64,000 nt of DNA from Heterodera schachtii. Lineage: Eukaryota; Nematoda; Chromadorea; Rhabditida; Heteroderidae. Below are positions 38,481-51,400 of the stretch, one piece after another. How positions within the stretch are numbered: the stretch's first letter is position 1; each line of letters opens with the position of its first letter. The translations under genes were made by a program, and so were the position numbers. A model generated the notes under the pieces. The model was not told the origin of the DNA. It worked only from the letters and a program-made list of their open reading frames with translations, and searched no databases. The stretch covers positions 47,259 to 111,258 of the forward strand of contig SIJG01000140.1 of NCBI GenBank assembly GCA_023374025.1, written 5' to 3'.

Positions 38481-38640
38481 TTGCATTTTTTTTTTGCTTT
38501 AAAATGATTTCTTTTTGCGCACGCTCTTTTCCAAAAAATTTCGGGCAACAAAGGGCGGGGTCCGGCGGGGCCGTTAGGTGCCGCCTGGTAAAAATTTTGT
38601 AATATATAATGCGATTTGTTATATTTTAAATAATTATAGG
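38481..38640. repeat. Solo GC hairpin module
   Basis: GC hairpin at 38564-38585 (stem GGCGGGGCC, loop GTTA, stem GGTGCCGCC, slightly decayed), preceded by tttttgcgcacgctctttt and followed by aaaattttgtaat and gcgatttgtta, the usual module flanks. The rest of the element is gone. Confidence 0.55.
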
Positions 38641-41600
38641 GTTTTATGAATTTTTGATGTAAAGAAATTTTAACAAGAAAATATTTTTTATGAAGGTTTA
38701 AATATGGATATCATAAAATTTATTTAAAATGCTAATCTCGAAATCATGCGAAATACCTCGAATAAAAGGCTAAAAACTTTTATATGAAATAGTAAAAAAG
38801 ACCTAAACTTTTTATACTAATTAAAGATGCTAAAAACCACGTAAACAAAACATTTTATATTTGTTCAAACACCTTTGTCAAAAATAAATAACCCAAATAA
38901 AGTTAAAAATAATTTATGTTCAAAACATAATATAAATTTAAAATATTATTAAAATGAGTATATAATTTGTACCAAAAATTTACCAGTATTAATATATCTA
39001 AACAAAATAAGCAAATCATACAATCTAAAAATAATTAGCAATTTTTACAATAGTTAATGTTAAATCAATAAGTATTATTTTAATAATAATGGAGCAGAAC
39101 ATCGTTTTATAATGAAGAAAGCGGGACAAGAAACCAAATAAAGAGACACTTTTAATTGAAAATAATAAGCAAACAATTTAAATAAAATAAAGTAAATCAA
39201 TAATATAAAGGATAGTTCCCAATTTAGAATAAAAGTGTTTGTAGGTTAACAAAATTTTACAAGAATATAGCAATAATAATATAACGCAAAGTAATTTTAA
39301 TTTGTATTTTTAAACGATCGAAGAAATTTACTGTTGGCTTTAAAAATGATGGAATGCAGATTTGATTAAATAATCCGATTTTTAAAATTTAAATTTTATT
39401 AAAAATAAAAAGAAGAAATTAATCAAGATATAAACTCGTTTATTTGAATTTAAGGGTCTAAATAGGGGTGAAAAAATTTTTAAAAATAAATAAATTTTAT
39501 TTTTTTAAAAATAGCAAAAAAAAACATTTTATTTTATATAAAATTCGTTTTTCAACTATTTTTTCTTTTTAATAAATATAAAATAACAAAAAATTAAAAA
39601 TAACGAGTCGAACAAATTTAAGAAATTATAAATGTTTCTTTCCAATAAAATACTAATATATTAAATCAGGGCCCGATCAGCATAGTTGACTTTAATGCGT
39701 ATAGATAAAAAACTTTAGAAAATAAATAGTGAGAATTAAATAATAAGTTTGTTCCATAGCGAAGAATAATTAATTTAAAAAAATAAACTAAACTAATGTT
39801 AACATAAGGAACACTGTTTAACAAATTCGATAAAAAAAAGTTAGGTAATTGCTAAATTAAGACTGAAACAAAGTGAATAACACTCGATAAATTAAAAACA
39901 TTGTTAAAACAAAATGAGAATTGATTATTATAAAAAAATCTGAATAAGATGATAATTAAAAATAAAGTTACCAAAATTGATCCTTTAAATTTTATTAGAT
40001 GTAATCGGTTAATGAAAAATAAAAGAAATTTACAATAATTAAAATATAGGCATAAAAACAATAAAATGATGTCGTAATTAGCGAGAAAAAAAAAGATAAA
40101 CAAATTTACATCAACATTTTTATCTAATTGAAAAAATGTCATAAATTAACTTTACCTAAAATACTTATATATTAATAATTATGATATTTTATGAATAACT
40201 ATTTTTAATGTAAAAACGTATAAAATTTTAGGTAAAAAAATGAAAATAAAATAGAACATCTATTAGAACATTATTTTAAGCACGAGTGCCGATTTATGAC
40301 TTGCCAAACTTTTTTAGTGAAGAAATAAATTAAATTATTAGGTTCGGTTTCCCTGCATGCAAATTCTTTTTTTTTTATTTTATGCCAAGTAAACTATCAA
40401 AAGTTGTTTATAATATAAGACTTATTTTAATTTTTTTCAAAATCATTTTTATACATAAAATACTCAATAAAAATATTAGATAAAAAATATTGTTCAAATC
40501 AACATGATATTTATTGCATCTATTGCATTTTTTTTAAACTTTAACTGAAAAATTAAAAAAAAAACACCTTAAAATATTAATTTGGATGAAATTGGGTGGG
40601 CCAAGATACTAATTTATATAGTCTTACATTTTTTATTTTCCTACAATTTGGCAGTATTTAAGAAACGACCCAGCACAGAAATTTTCTAATTTATAAACAA
40701 ACAAAAAAACTAAACAAGATAAGTTGTTAAACTTTTAAGATAAATTTAAATAAGAACAATTAATGCTAGAAAATTTACCCAGCGATAAAATGTCATGAAA
40801 GTTTAGGGAAAAAACACAAATTTTTTTCAAAAATCAAAATGCCGATTAGCATAAATAATTTTTTAAAAATATCATTGAATTCTTTTGAATGAACAAAGAC
40901 AAACATTTGGTAACTGTGATGAAATTCAAAAAGAAACAATCCATTATTTTGCAAAAAAAGAAAAGAAAAAGAAATACACTAAATTTCTAAAAAATAATTA
41001 AATTTTTATTAATTTGAGTCTTCTTGATAAGTCATTATATAATAATTTTTTCATATTGAACTTTGCTTTAAGAGCGTATGATTTTGAAACTTATAAAAAA
41101 GAGACTTACAATAGAAAACTAGTTAGTTCTCATAAAAACTATTTTATTTAAAGAATAATTTACACAATTAACTGAGATTAAAAATTCTATTAAATATTTA
41201 ATTATGAATTTTAAATATTTATTATAGAAAAAACATGTGAAAGTCAAAAAAAAATACAAAAACAAATTAATTTATAATAAAATAATAATTTAAAACGAAT
41301 GCATTATTTAAAATAAAGAATTTAAAACAAATGAGAAATAAAGATTAATTGAGAAGTTTTCTTCAGCAGAAAAAGGAAAAATATAAAAGCGAATAAATCT
41401 TCATTATTTAAATCTCATACAAACGAAAATTTAATTTGGAAGAGCCAAGCAAATATAACTAAAATTTTTGAGAATGTATTTTTAAATCTCAAAAATATAT
41501 TAAATATTTATAACCTAAAAAAATAGAAAGATAATTTTTATAAACATTTTTTAAAATAAATGTAATTTAAATAATAGTCTATTAAATTGTTAAAAACCAT

Positions 41601-44600
41601 AAAATAATTAATAAAAATATTATTAAAAATTATTTTTAAAAATAAATATTTTGAGTATTTCATATTACTCAGAATAAATAATAAACATTCAAGTGAACGC
41701 TTTTAATTAACTAAAAGAAAAACAAATTTATTTTATGTAAAAAATTTCTAATTAAAAAAATAAAACTTCTTAAAAATTAAAATAGATTCATAAATAAAAT
41801 GGTATATGAAATTATTTATTTTACATAAATCTAAATTAATTGTTTAAAGAATATTAAATTTAAAATAATTTTTCACTAAAATTTATGTTATATTTATCTA
41901 ATGATTTTTAAATAAAATTCTTAATTTTCAAATAAAAATTTTTCAAAATAATATCAAAAGTTTAATAAAAATAATAAAGCAATTATAATCAAACTAAATA
42001 AGCGCCCACAGTGAAACAATTGATAAATCAGAGGCCATGAAAAAGCCATCCATAATCAATTTTTAAATAAATATATACTTAAATATTCATAAAAACAAAA
42101 TTATACTTTTTATTTTTTAGGCATCAAAAATGAATTAAACAAAAATAGTTAAATTATTATGATGTTGGGTCAAGCAAAACAAGTTAAGTTTAATCCATTA
42201 AAATTTAAATTAAAACGAATAATTTTATAAAAAATATTTTTGAACAGACAATATAAAAAAAGATACAATATAATAAAATCAACATCTTCTTAGGTTGAGT
42301 CATTTAAATCTATTATTACAGAAATAAATATTTAAATATGAAGAAAAATAAGCTATATATTAAATTAAAATTAAGTTGCCCTAATACTGATGGCATTTGT
42401 AAAAATAGAGAAAAATTCGATAAGAAAAAGCAACAATAATGTGTTATTTTAATAAAGCACCGTGTTAGAAACTGAATATTATTTAAATATTTTATAATAT
42501 TTAAAGAATTTATGGTTTAGGAAATAATTTAAACAAATGTTCATTAAGATAAACGCAAATCTTAAATACAAAAATCATACCTTTACACAAATTTCAAATA
42601 AATCTATTTAAAAAAATTGTATTATAATTGGAATTTATCTGCAATTAAAAAATTTCAAACATTCAATACTTTTTTTTACAAATAAGCTTGTGTTTTTAAA
42701 ACTCAAAATACAACGATAATTTTTTAATGAAATATTCATAAATAATTAAAAACATTATTTTCTATTCATTAAGAACTAAGAAAAATTTAAAACTTTATTT
42801 TTTTCGACAAACTAATTAAGAATAAATTTTAGCACTTTAAAACATTAAAAAATATAATTCTGGTTAAAAGTGTCAAAAATCTTTCACGGAAGTTTCAATT
42901 AAGTGATGCTAATAAAAAATGTAATGTAAAAACCTTAAAAAAATAAAAAGACCAAAGAAATAATATTTAAAAATGAACAAAGTTTTACTGACATTTAATT
43001 AATGAAATTTATTTTAGAGGTTTCAATAATGAATAAGTTGAACGACAATATAGCAGAATTTTCTTAAAAATCAGAAAATTGAATGGTTGAATTGAAGCCA
43101 AAATACACAGAATTAAAAAAAAATTCGAAAGGAATAATAATTATCGAATTTTAAATATAATAAAATTTGCATTAATATTATATATTTTTTAATAACTGCA
43201 CGGACGCGGTTACCAATTGAGAACGAAGCCTTTCTATCCAGCCGAGCGGTGTGGCTTCACTTATCTCCTCTCAGACATTGCTTCTCTATAAAACGTCCTC
43301 GCTTTTATTTAAAATACATTTATTGAGACAGGTTTTAAATGTTCTGCTATACGAAAAATATGAAAAAATTAATAAAAATAAGAGGAAAAAAATTTTCAAA
43401 AATAAAAACATGAGAATAAATAATTAAGCAAAAAATAGAAATTCAATTATGCACTCTACAATTTGTTTTAATTTATTAAAACAAATATTGTTAAAAATTA
43501 TATGTAAGTGTAAGTAAAAAATTCAGACCTATTCGGAGAACGATTTATTTAATAGTGATCGATAAAATTGAATAAAAATATCTGACAGTGAGTTTATTTA
43601 TTGAAAAATATATTTATTAAACACATGTAAATACTCGCAATATAAATTATTTTAAAATAGAACTTAGTTAAAATAAGAAAACATAAATGGAAAATTGCAG
43701 TATAAAGGTAAAAAAAGAAAAAGAGGCTTAGAAGAATATTGAAACTAAATCTTTAAGAAGTCGTTGGTAATGAAACATTTAAAATAATTAATAAAAAAAA
43801 TAATAATTAACGAAAACAACTCAACAATGTTTGTAAAATGCTCTTATTTTAAAATGTTATATTTCTACGAAAGGTGGCATGAAAGAACAACAAATTATAA
43901 ACTTTAAAAATGAAAGAACATATTATCATAATATGGCCTTCAATTTGGTTTTCTATGCGATCCGTTTAAATTCAAAATTAGATATATATATTTTTAAATT
44001 ATTTATTAAATGAAATTAATGAAATTGGGAAATTCTATATTGTATGATTTTATTTTTAATAAACAATTTATTCTTTTAAAATCACAAAAAAATTAAATCA
44101 ACAGGAAATGTAGAATAATTCCTTAAATACCAATTGGAAATGGCTGTCAAAATCTATAATTTTTTAAAATTCATAACAAAAAATACTGACAAAAGAAAAC
44201 TTATTAAATTTAATACAATACATTTATATTTAATTCTTGAGAAGGATGTTCCAGGAGACAGATCATTTTTGGAATTGCGCAATAATGCAACAGTGGAAAA
44301 GAATCTAAATGAAAAAATGAACTTTGGAACATATGGAATAAAAAAATTTTTTGAAAAATAAAATTAACTATTTGATATTTTATTGTAAATTAAGTAAGTA
44401 GTTTTAGGCAAAATTGCTTAATTGAATTGTTTCATATATTTGTTAAAATTGGGTACAAAATAAATAATTTTTTTTTATTTTGGATAAATATATTTTTTGA
44501 TAGTTTCGAATAACCTGCTCATTTAATTTTATTTTCTTCATTTATTTTTATATTCATGAAGTATGACAAAAACACGAAAATATTGACAAATTTAAGAAAA

Positions 44601-46278
44601 TTGGTTTGAATTTTTTAAAAATTCATAAACCCTTAAAAAATTTGTCATGAAAAAACATTTAATGAAGTATAAAATATAATAATTGAGGAAATATAATATT
44701 ATAGTTGGAATGTAAAATTAAATGTTTAAAAAATCAAATATTATTATGCAAAAAATTTGTACAGGCAATATATTTAAAAAAAATTATTACACGTAAGATA
44801 ATTAATATGAATGCGTAGATAATTGAGAGTATAATCGATATTATTAGGTTTCCACCAACATACGAATTTCATTTAATTTTTATTATTTTAACAATTTGCT
44901 ATTGCATAAAATATAATTATTTCAAAAGTGCTAAATTTATGTTTTACAAATAATGGAAAAAATCTTTTTTTAAGACTGTCTCATAAGAAAAAAAACCGGA
45001 AGTAAGTAAATAATTAAAAATTAAATAAAATCCTTAATAAAAAAACTAAATAATTCAAGCATCATATATTAAACACAATCAAAATTGCATTAAAAAATGG
45101 CATTCATATTATTATTTTCAGAAAAGTACCTTATAAAAACTTCAAATGCTCCTTTAAATAATTCAAAATAACATGTTTTAACTAATGATTTATTCAAGCG
45201 AATGAAATTGGACAAATTTTTGTTAAAAACTGAACTTTAGTCAAAATAAAAACACTGAAATAAGAAAGAATAAATTAAAAGAAAAAATGGGAGGAAAAAT
45301 GAAAAGTATGCCAAAAAATAATAGCAAAACATTAGGCACAAATATCAGTAACATTTATAATTGGAAAATAATTAAAAAATGGAAAATTTGTGAAAAATCA
45401 AAAAAATAGTCGAACAAAAAGGGAAATTGCTGAAAAATATTTTATTAAAAAAAAATGAATTTATGCAAAATGGGGACAAATAAAATTCGGCTTCAATCAA
45501 AATCTTAAATTAAATTCTTAATTATTATAAAAGTTCAATCTTACAATAAAATACAGTGATGAAAAATAGCTCAAATAATATTTAAATAACCTAAAATCTA
45601 TTGTAATAGCTTTATTTATAAAATACATTCAAAAACCTTATAATTTTATTTAACGTAAACTAAGTGCATTGAAACACATTGTTAGCATCACTAATACTTA
45701 CAAACTTTCAAGTTGCTATAAATCAATATAATGTTCAGAAATTATAAAAAAACATTTAAATGTTTAATTACATTCAAAAAAACAAAATTTGTTCTAGCAA
45801 GAAAGAAATGCCATTATTGCTAATAAAGAAAAATTACGATATTTTTAATTTGAATAAAAAAACATTTTGATACAAGCTACTAGTTGTTTTGTAATATAAA
45901 AGAAAATTTGACTATAGTCTTTAAGAAGAATGAACATCACGCCAACCTTGAAATGAGAAAAAATACAAAATAAAATCGCTACAATTTTTTTTTTCAGATT
46001 AAAACACAATAAAAAAAGTTTTTAAAAAATCTTCAACTCAATTTAAGTGTATATATATATAATAAAGTTGTATTTAATTTTAGAATAATTTTTCAAAACC
46101 TTAAATATAACTTTAAGTAATAATTAATATTTAATGCTGATGAAATATATTATCTAATTTTTTAACTTATAATGCGCTTTAAATAGATAAATCTAAATGA
46201 ATCTCCGAAAGGCATTTTGCATCTTATTTGTCTACGAAAATGGTACCAAAGAAATTGGCAATTACAAGCACGAGAATA
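38641..46278. other. AT-rich gene-free stretch
   Basis: The longest plain stretch. A GC pocket at 43200-43310 (ccagccgagcggtgtggc) was tested as a tRNA and failed. A plus-strand frame of 75 codons at 44134-44361 includes EKDVPGDRSFLELRNNAT and is the least AT-like frame, but has no splice context or motif. Text at 43409-43459 is the unoccupied relative of 21826-21874. Confidence 0.5.
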
Positions 46279-46286
46279 TCAATTAA

Positions 46287-46506
46287 TAGGGCTGGGATTT
46301 TTAAGCACAAAAAATCGCGAAATAGGCATTAAACAAGTACAAAAATCCTCAAATAGGCACTAAAATAGGCAAATAAAATTTTTTTATTAACTCTTTTAGG
46401 TAGGAAAACACGTTAAAATTAATCAAAAGCACTTTTTATTTTCCTGCTTATCTGTGCGTATTAAGTGCACAAACTTTTAGGCATCTGCTTAAAAATCCCA
46501 GCCCTA
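46287..46506. mobile_element. hAT-type MITE (220 bp), complete
   Basis: Perfect 21-base terminal inverted repeats starting TAGGGCTGGGATTTTTAAGC. Exact 8-bp target duplication tcaattaa at 46279-46286 and 46507-46514. The interior repeats the word aataggca (aataggcatt, aataggcact, aataggcaaa). No coding capacity; a young insertion. Confidence 0.92.
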
Positions 46507-46514
46507 TCAATTAA

Positions 46515-46976
46515 TGGAAAAGAATATGAATATTAATAGACAACCATAAATTTAAAAAAATTAACGAAAAAGCAATTTTATTTGAAAAAGATCACTCATA
46601 ATATTTTTTAATCAGAGCATTAATAAAATTGAACAAATAAATAGTTTGAAATATTTAAAAAAATTAAAAAAATTTAAAAAATTCACTTAAATATAATTGT
46701 TAAATATAAAATTTCTATTAAGATAAAAATATATGATATAAAATTAAAATTAATATGGAATATAAATACTAACCTAGTTGAACTTATATTCGCTATAAGT
46801 TTATTAAACACTTTAAAGTTCTTCAATGCAAATGTAGATTAAAAGACAACATATTAAAATGAAAATCTTTGATGTAAAATTATATATTTCGGAATAAAAA
46901 TATGCAAATGCAAAAATATCCTGAATTTGTTTTTTTGAAATAAAAATGTTTATTTTCCCTTGAACCAAGCATCAAG
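46515..46976. other. AT-rich gap
   Basis: Nothing seen between the MITE and the hAT transposon. Confidence 0.5.
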
Positions 46977-47156
46977 GTAGGAAACAGGGATGTGCCGAGC
47001 CAGACAAAATCCGATTCCGATTAAATCGCCGATTCCGATTATGGCCAAAAATCCGATACGATTTTAAAACCGATTACGATTAAGGCCCAAAATCCGATTA
47101 ATTGCGATTCCGATTACGATTCCGATTTTTTTTAAAATAATTTTTTCCCAAAAATT

Positions 47157-50100
47157 TTATTCATAATCAAAATCATAAATTTTAAGATTGTGATGCAAAA
47201 ATAAAAGTTTGTCCACATTCTCAGGCAATAAACGTTTTCTCAGATCTGTCACAATCAACCCAGCAGTGGAGAAAAGCCGTTCGCTTTCAGTCGATGTAGC
47301 TGGGGCTGAGAAATATTTTTTTGATAGCTTAGTCAAAAGAGGCCATTTCAATTCGTTTGCGCCAGACCAATAAGAAATTGGATCTTCATTGATATTTATT
47401 TTTTTTGGCTCGGAGATATTCATTGACTTCAACCTGAATAAAAGATAGTTTGTTATTTAATTTCTGGTTTATTTATTTTGCCTCTGATTTTTGTCGGGCG
47501 TTCAAAGCGGCGGGACTTGGAATTGGCGAGGCCAACAAAAAATTATCCAAATTCATTTCTTGTTCAAATTCAGTGAACAAATTGTTTGAAATTTCATCGG
47601 CGGCATCCGAATAATTTTGGACATCGTCATCAAACGTTCGTTCCTGAATTAATTTGGTTTTTGAAGCGGATATTCAATAGACATGCATCTTTCGAGTAAA
47701 CAGTTTCGGCAGCGTCTATCAACCACCGCGTATATTCATCATGTCTCTCTGGATCGAATAGTTTGTAGTGCTGCCCGAGACTCTCGGTCTCGAGTCTCGA
47801 CTCGAGAAAAGTCTCGGGTTTTTTTGGTCTCGGTCTCGAGTCTCGGGTTTTTAACTCTCGGTCTCGGTTTTCGAGACTCGAGACCGAGACCGAGGCTTTC
47901 TTATACCCTTAATGATTGACTTTTGGTAAACTTCTATTTTTATAAATTTTAGGTCATTTTTTGTTCAATTTTGTTGACATATGCGTGGTCCAGTGTGTTG
48001 TGTTCTTGTTTCTGTTCCGTATTTTCTCGTAGGATCAGTCCCCCTCCAAGTATTTACAAAATTAATGTTTTTTTCGATGTGAATTCAATCACAATTTAAC
48101 AATTAAAATCGTAAAATATTGTCATTTTTGGACTAAATATATTCACAAAGCGCATTAAAAATTTCAAAATTTTCCCCGGCGGCGCCTAACGGCACCGCCG
48201 GCACCCAAAACTCCTATTTTTCTTTTAAAAAAGTAGCTCAAAGTCACAAAATTGGGATATTATTTGGATAAAATCTGTTAACAAATTGCACTCAAATTAA
48301 AAAAATTTCCCCGGCGGCGCCTATCGGCACCGCCGGAGCTCTAAACCCTTTATTTCTTTAAATTGACTCAAAAACCGCGAAAAAAACTAACGAATTTTTT
48401 GTTTTGTGCGTTTTTGATTGATAAAAAATGGTACCTAATTGAATCAAAATTTAAAAAAAAACCAAAAATTGGCTAAGAAAAGACTCAAAATAATTTTTAA
48501 ACGATTTTTAAGCGAATAAGAAAATTTTTTGAAAAAAGTCTCGAGTCTCGGGTTTTTTGGGTCTCGGGTCTCGGGTTTTTTGAGTCTCGGAATCGGTCTC
48601 GAGTCTCGGGGTCAAGTCTCGGTCTCGAGTCTCGAGTCTCGGGAAATTTTCGGTCTCGAGCAGCACTAATAGTTTGACAATTTGAACCGCGGGTCCAAAA
48701 TGGTTGGTAATACAGGTCTTTGTTGTTATGCCACGCGGTTCTCTTCACAGTCCCATTTGCATCAACCTTCTCTCCCATTCTTTTTTTTCAACCTATCTAT
48801 TATTGAAATTCTGACATTTCTTAGGTCTTCTCCCTTTTCTAAGGCAAAAATGATGACACGGAACAATGGAATTGTTACTGAAATTGTGGTAGTCCTTTTT
48901 TGGAGTTGATTTGTAGCATGAAAAATGGGCGCCAAAATCTTAAGACACAGATAATTCAATTAACATGCATTCGGTACTACTTGTTTCAATGCTGAAATTA
49001 TACGCCAATCATCCGCTGAGAAATTCGGAAACGAAATGTCCTCTGCACACAGAAGCCCAACAACTGTTTTGTTTTGCAAAAAACGATCAAGCATTTGTAA
49101 GGTGGATGACCAACGCACCTGATAGGAAAATTGCAACAGTAATAATTCATTCATGGTTCTTTTCTGCTTTAATGTCCCAAAAAAATTTTTTCTTCAAAAT
49201 TTCGACTTTTGGTTCGAATTCGGGTCCGGGATTCAAAAATAGGTGAATTGGCTGCCATGTTCTTAAACTGACACCATTAACAACCCTTCAAAGACGTTTT
49301 TATTGGTAATTTAAAATTTTGGGACATAAAGTAGCTAATTCATTCACCTCAGTGTCTTTGAGCAATGTTCTTGGAGGCAAATCCATCAGTTTTTGTAAGC
49401 CTTCAAATTTATCTCTCAGCACTTTTGATTTGCGAAATTTCCGGATAAATTTTTTAATGCGTCCCAAAACACTCTCCAAGGATTCATCGTCACTCATTTT
49501 TCGAATTCCGTCCCAGATAGCCTAGATAACCCAAAAATTTTTTAAAATAAGAATGATAAATTACTAGGTTTAATTTGTGTGCAAAACAATCCATTGACTT
49601 CAAGCCCATGTCTGAACAAACTTTGACCATTGTTTCGGCGGCGTCACGTAAAACCAAAAAAATTTTTGCTTGTTGGATTTCAAAATCGGCCAAAGCGGAG
49701 CCAATTATTTCTTTTAAATTCACAGCCGTATGCCGACCTCAAAAGTGCAAATTTGAGAAATCTTTAAGAATGATTTTTTAATATTCAGGATTTTTTTGGT
49801 CCTGGAATTCCGGACTTTCATTTTCGGCATCCGGTTCCATCCCTGGTGCAAACCTCTGATCGGCTTCGCGCATAAAACAACGAATTTTTGTGTGCCATCA
49901 GCAATGAAATGACCCGTCAACGATATGATTGAATGGGCTCCATCTCGTGATGACCAAGCGTCCGTTGTCAGCGATAGAAACTCGGTATTGTTAAGGTCGC
50001 GTTTCATTCGCTCCTAGTTAATTCGATTTGTTTTAAAAATAAAAACAATAGAACCTTAATTGATTAAACAATTTGGGGCATCAATGTGTTGGTAAAGAAT

Positions 50101-50698
50101 TTTCGGCCCGGCATAACATACTTCGGCTGCATCTCCGTAACGAGCCTTTGAAAGCCAATGTTTTCAACAACAGATAGTGGTTGAAGGTCCACGGCTATGA
50201 ATTCCATAATGCGCTTGTTCATTCTAAGCGTTTTTTCTCCATCGCTTTCCCATGGACCTTTTTTACTTTTAATTATTGTCATTAATGACTAAAAAAACTT
50301 TTGGCTCGCAACGCTTCTGCAATGCTTTGTCTAGGACGTTTTTCCGAGAAAATGGTCTGAACTTCGTCGTCTTCAAAAGTAGTGTCACTATTTTCTTTCG
50401 CTGCTGAACATGAAGGAACGGAAGCCGAAAACATTCCTCAATGTTTAGAAATTCTTATAAATAATATATAAATATGTAGTTTTTCTGTACTTTTGATTGA
50501 ATGTTGCTGAACCACATTCATAAATTTCTACATTTTTGAACTGAACTCTTCATGTAATGTCACGTGATTACGACGCAAATGTGCAATCAAATTCGACGTC
50601 GGAGCATTAGCGGGGTGATCCTTTTTGTATGAGCAACCCTTTTCCTTACAAAAAGCTACTCTTCCGGAGAGTGTAAAATATTCCCAGATATTTGACAT
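47157..50698 (-). pseudogene. hAT (ZBED-type) transposase, broken
   Basis: Minus strand, N to C: BED zinc finger from ATG at 50698 (MSNIWEYFTLSGRVAFCKEK, then LIAHLRRNH) to about 50545; a Ser-rich linker; AVDLQPLSVVENIGFQRLVT (50064-50282); LSLTTDAWSSRDGAHSIISL (49720-50007); HTAVNLKEII and MDCFAHKLNLVI (49490-49730); RKFRKSKVLRDKFEGLQKLM (49300-49497); RWSSTLQMLDRFLQ (48960-49154); LAPIFHATNQLQ (to 48762); LDPRFKL, where the 903-bp element interrupts; DPERHDEYTRWLIDAAE; and the C-terminal dimerisation domain with STESERLFSTAGLIV and ending at 47157. These are the standard blocks of hAT transposases. The frame shifts at LDPRFKL and at the start of the dimerisation domain (NEYL / EPKK), and the DAW block runs into unrelated text near 49790-49850. 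The protein is therefore not made intact. Confidence 0.88.
47766..48668. mobile_element. Nested hAT-type non-autonomous element (903 bp)
   Basis: Ends TAGTGCTGC and its inverse GCAGCACTA. The exact 8-bp target duplication atagtttg is at 47758-47765 and 48669-48676. Both subterminal regions (47775-47902 and 48537-48660) are built of GGTCTC/CTCGAG words. The centre has two GC hairpin modules at 48178-48199 and 48313-48334, spaced 135 bp. It sits inside the transposase of the older hAT element, after LDPRFKL. It has no protein of its own; frames over it are word repeats. Confidence 0.92.
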
Positions 50699-51003
50699 TT
50701 TTGCTAAATAACAAAAAACTTGATTATATCGGGGAGAATTAATCCGGCACTGCTTTGTGAGAAAAATTTAATTTCAGTCATTATTTAAAATAAGATTAAA
50801 ACATTCGTTTCAGAAAACATTTTTTTTCAAAATTCATTGGTATTCTCGCTAAAAAATTCCTTCAAAAGGTCAATTCTTAGGGGTGTAATAATCGGATTTC
50901 AAGGCAAAATCCGATTACGATTATCCGATTCCGATTATGGCACAAAATCCGATTAATTGTGATTGCGATTACGATTCCGATTCGGCACATCCCTACTAGG
51001 AAA

Positions 51004-51400
51004 CTCACCCCATTAATCGTCCAACGACTCACCCCCCCCCCCCCGTAACAGACCCAAACAGCAAGAATAAGCACACATGGGAGAGACAGTAGAGATACTA
51101 GAGTAAAGGGAAATAGTACACTTTTTCTCTGACTTCTCTATCTCGATTTACACGCGATCATACTTTTCCAAGCCAATAATATTATCAGCCCCCAACTAGC
51201 TACTTAGTAATTTTGACTGAGTGCCCGGTTGGTCCTTGGATTTTTTCTAATAGGGTGTGTCTTCAACGATCCATCCCGTAGGTCGTCAAAAACCGGAACT
51301 TGCTCCGACCCGACTCACGGAGTGGGTCGTTCCATTAGTCGTCTAACGACTCACCCCATAACAGGCCTATCACACATGAGAGAGAGATAATTGCGAATTG
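51004..51400. repeat. Direct repeats flanking a degenerate element
   Basis: Text at 51004-51095 (cattaatcgtccaacgactc, C-run, gtaacagaccc, cacacatgggagagac) recurs with changes at 51330-51388 (cattagtcgtctaacgactc, cataacaggcc, cacacatgagagagag). Between them is gtcgtcaaaaaccgg, tccgacccgactcacgg text. This may be a long-terminal or subterminal repeat of a decayed element. The 4-kb hAT inserted exactly at its left edge. Confidence 0.5.

Larger units (their letters stand above)
46985..50995 (-). mobile_element. Autonomous-type hAT transposon, decayed and interrupted
   Basis: Ends CAGGGATGTGCCGA (left) and TCGGCACATCCCTA (right, inverted). Flanking octamers gtaggaaa (46977-46984) and ctaggaaa (50996-51003) match at seven of eight positions, an aged hAT target duplication. 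Subterminal DNA on both sides is made of CCGATT words (46996-47130 and 50885-50985). The interior holds a minus-strand BED-finger hAT transposase and, inside that, a separate 903-bp element (47766-48668). Subtracting it leaves about 3.1 kb, a normal size for an autonomous hAT. Confidence 0.9.

Noticed and set aside
43200..43310. Possible tRNA (ccagccgagcggtgtggc resembles a Leu/Ser A box)
   Set aside because: No B box within the required distance and no cloverleaf.
44134..44361. 75-codon plus frame
   Set aside because: No splice context, motif or composition contrast beyond a few codons; kept only as a remark in the gene-free entry.
48497..48778. 93-codon minus frame with RDSRPR repeats
   Set aside because: Translation of the GGTCTC word repeat of the nested element, running into the transposase out of frame.
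49785..49850. Second nested insertion in the hAT transposase (caggattttttt ... ccatccctg)
   Set aside because: The right side looks like a CAGGGATGG end, but no matching left end or target duplication was found.
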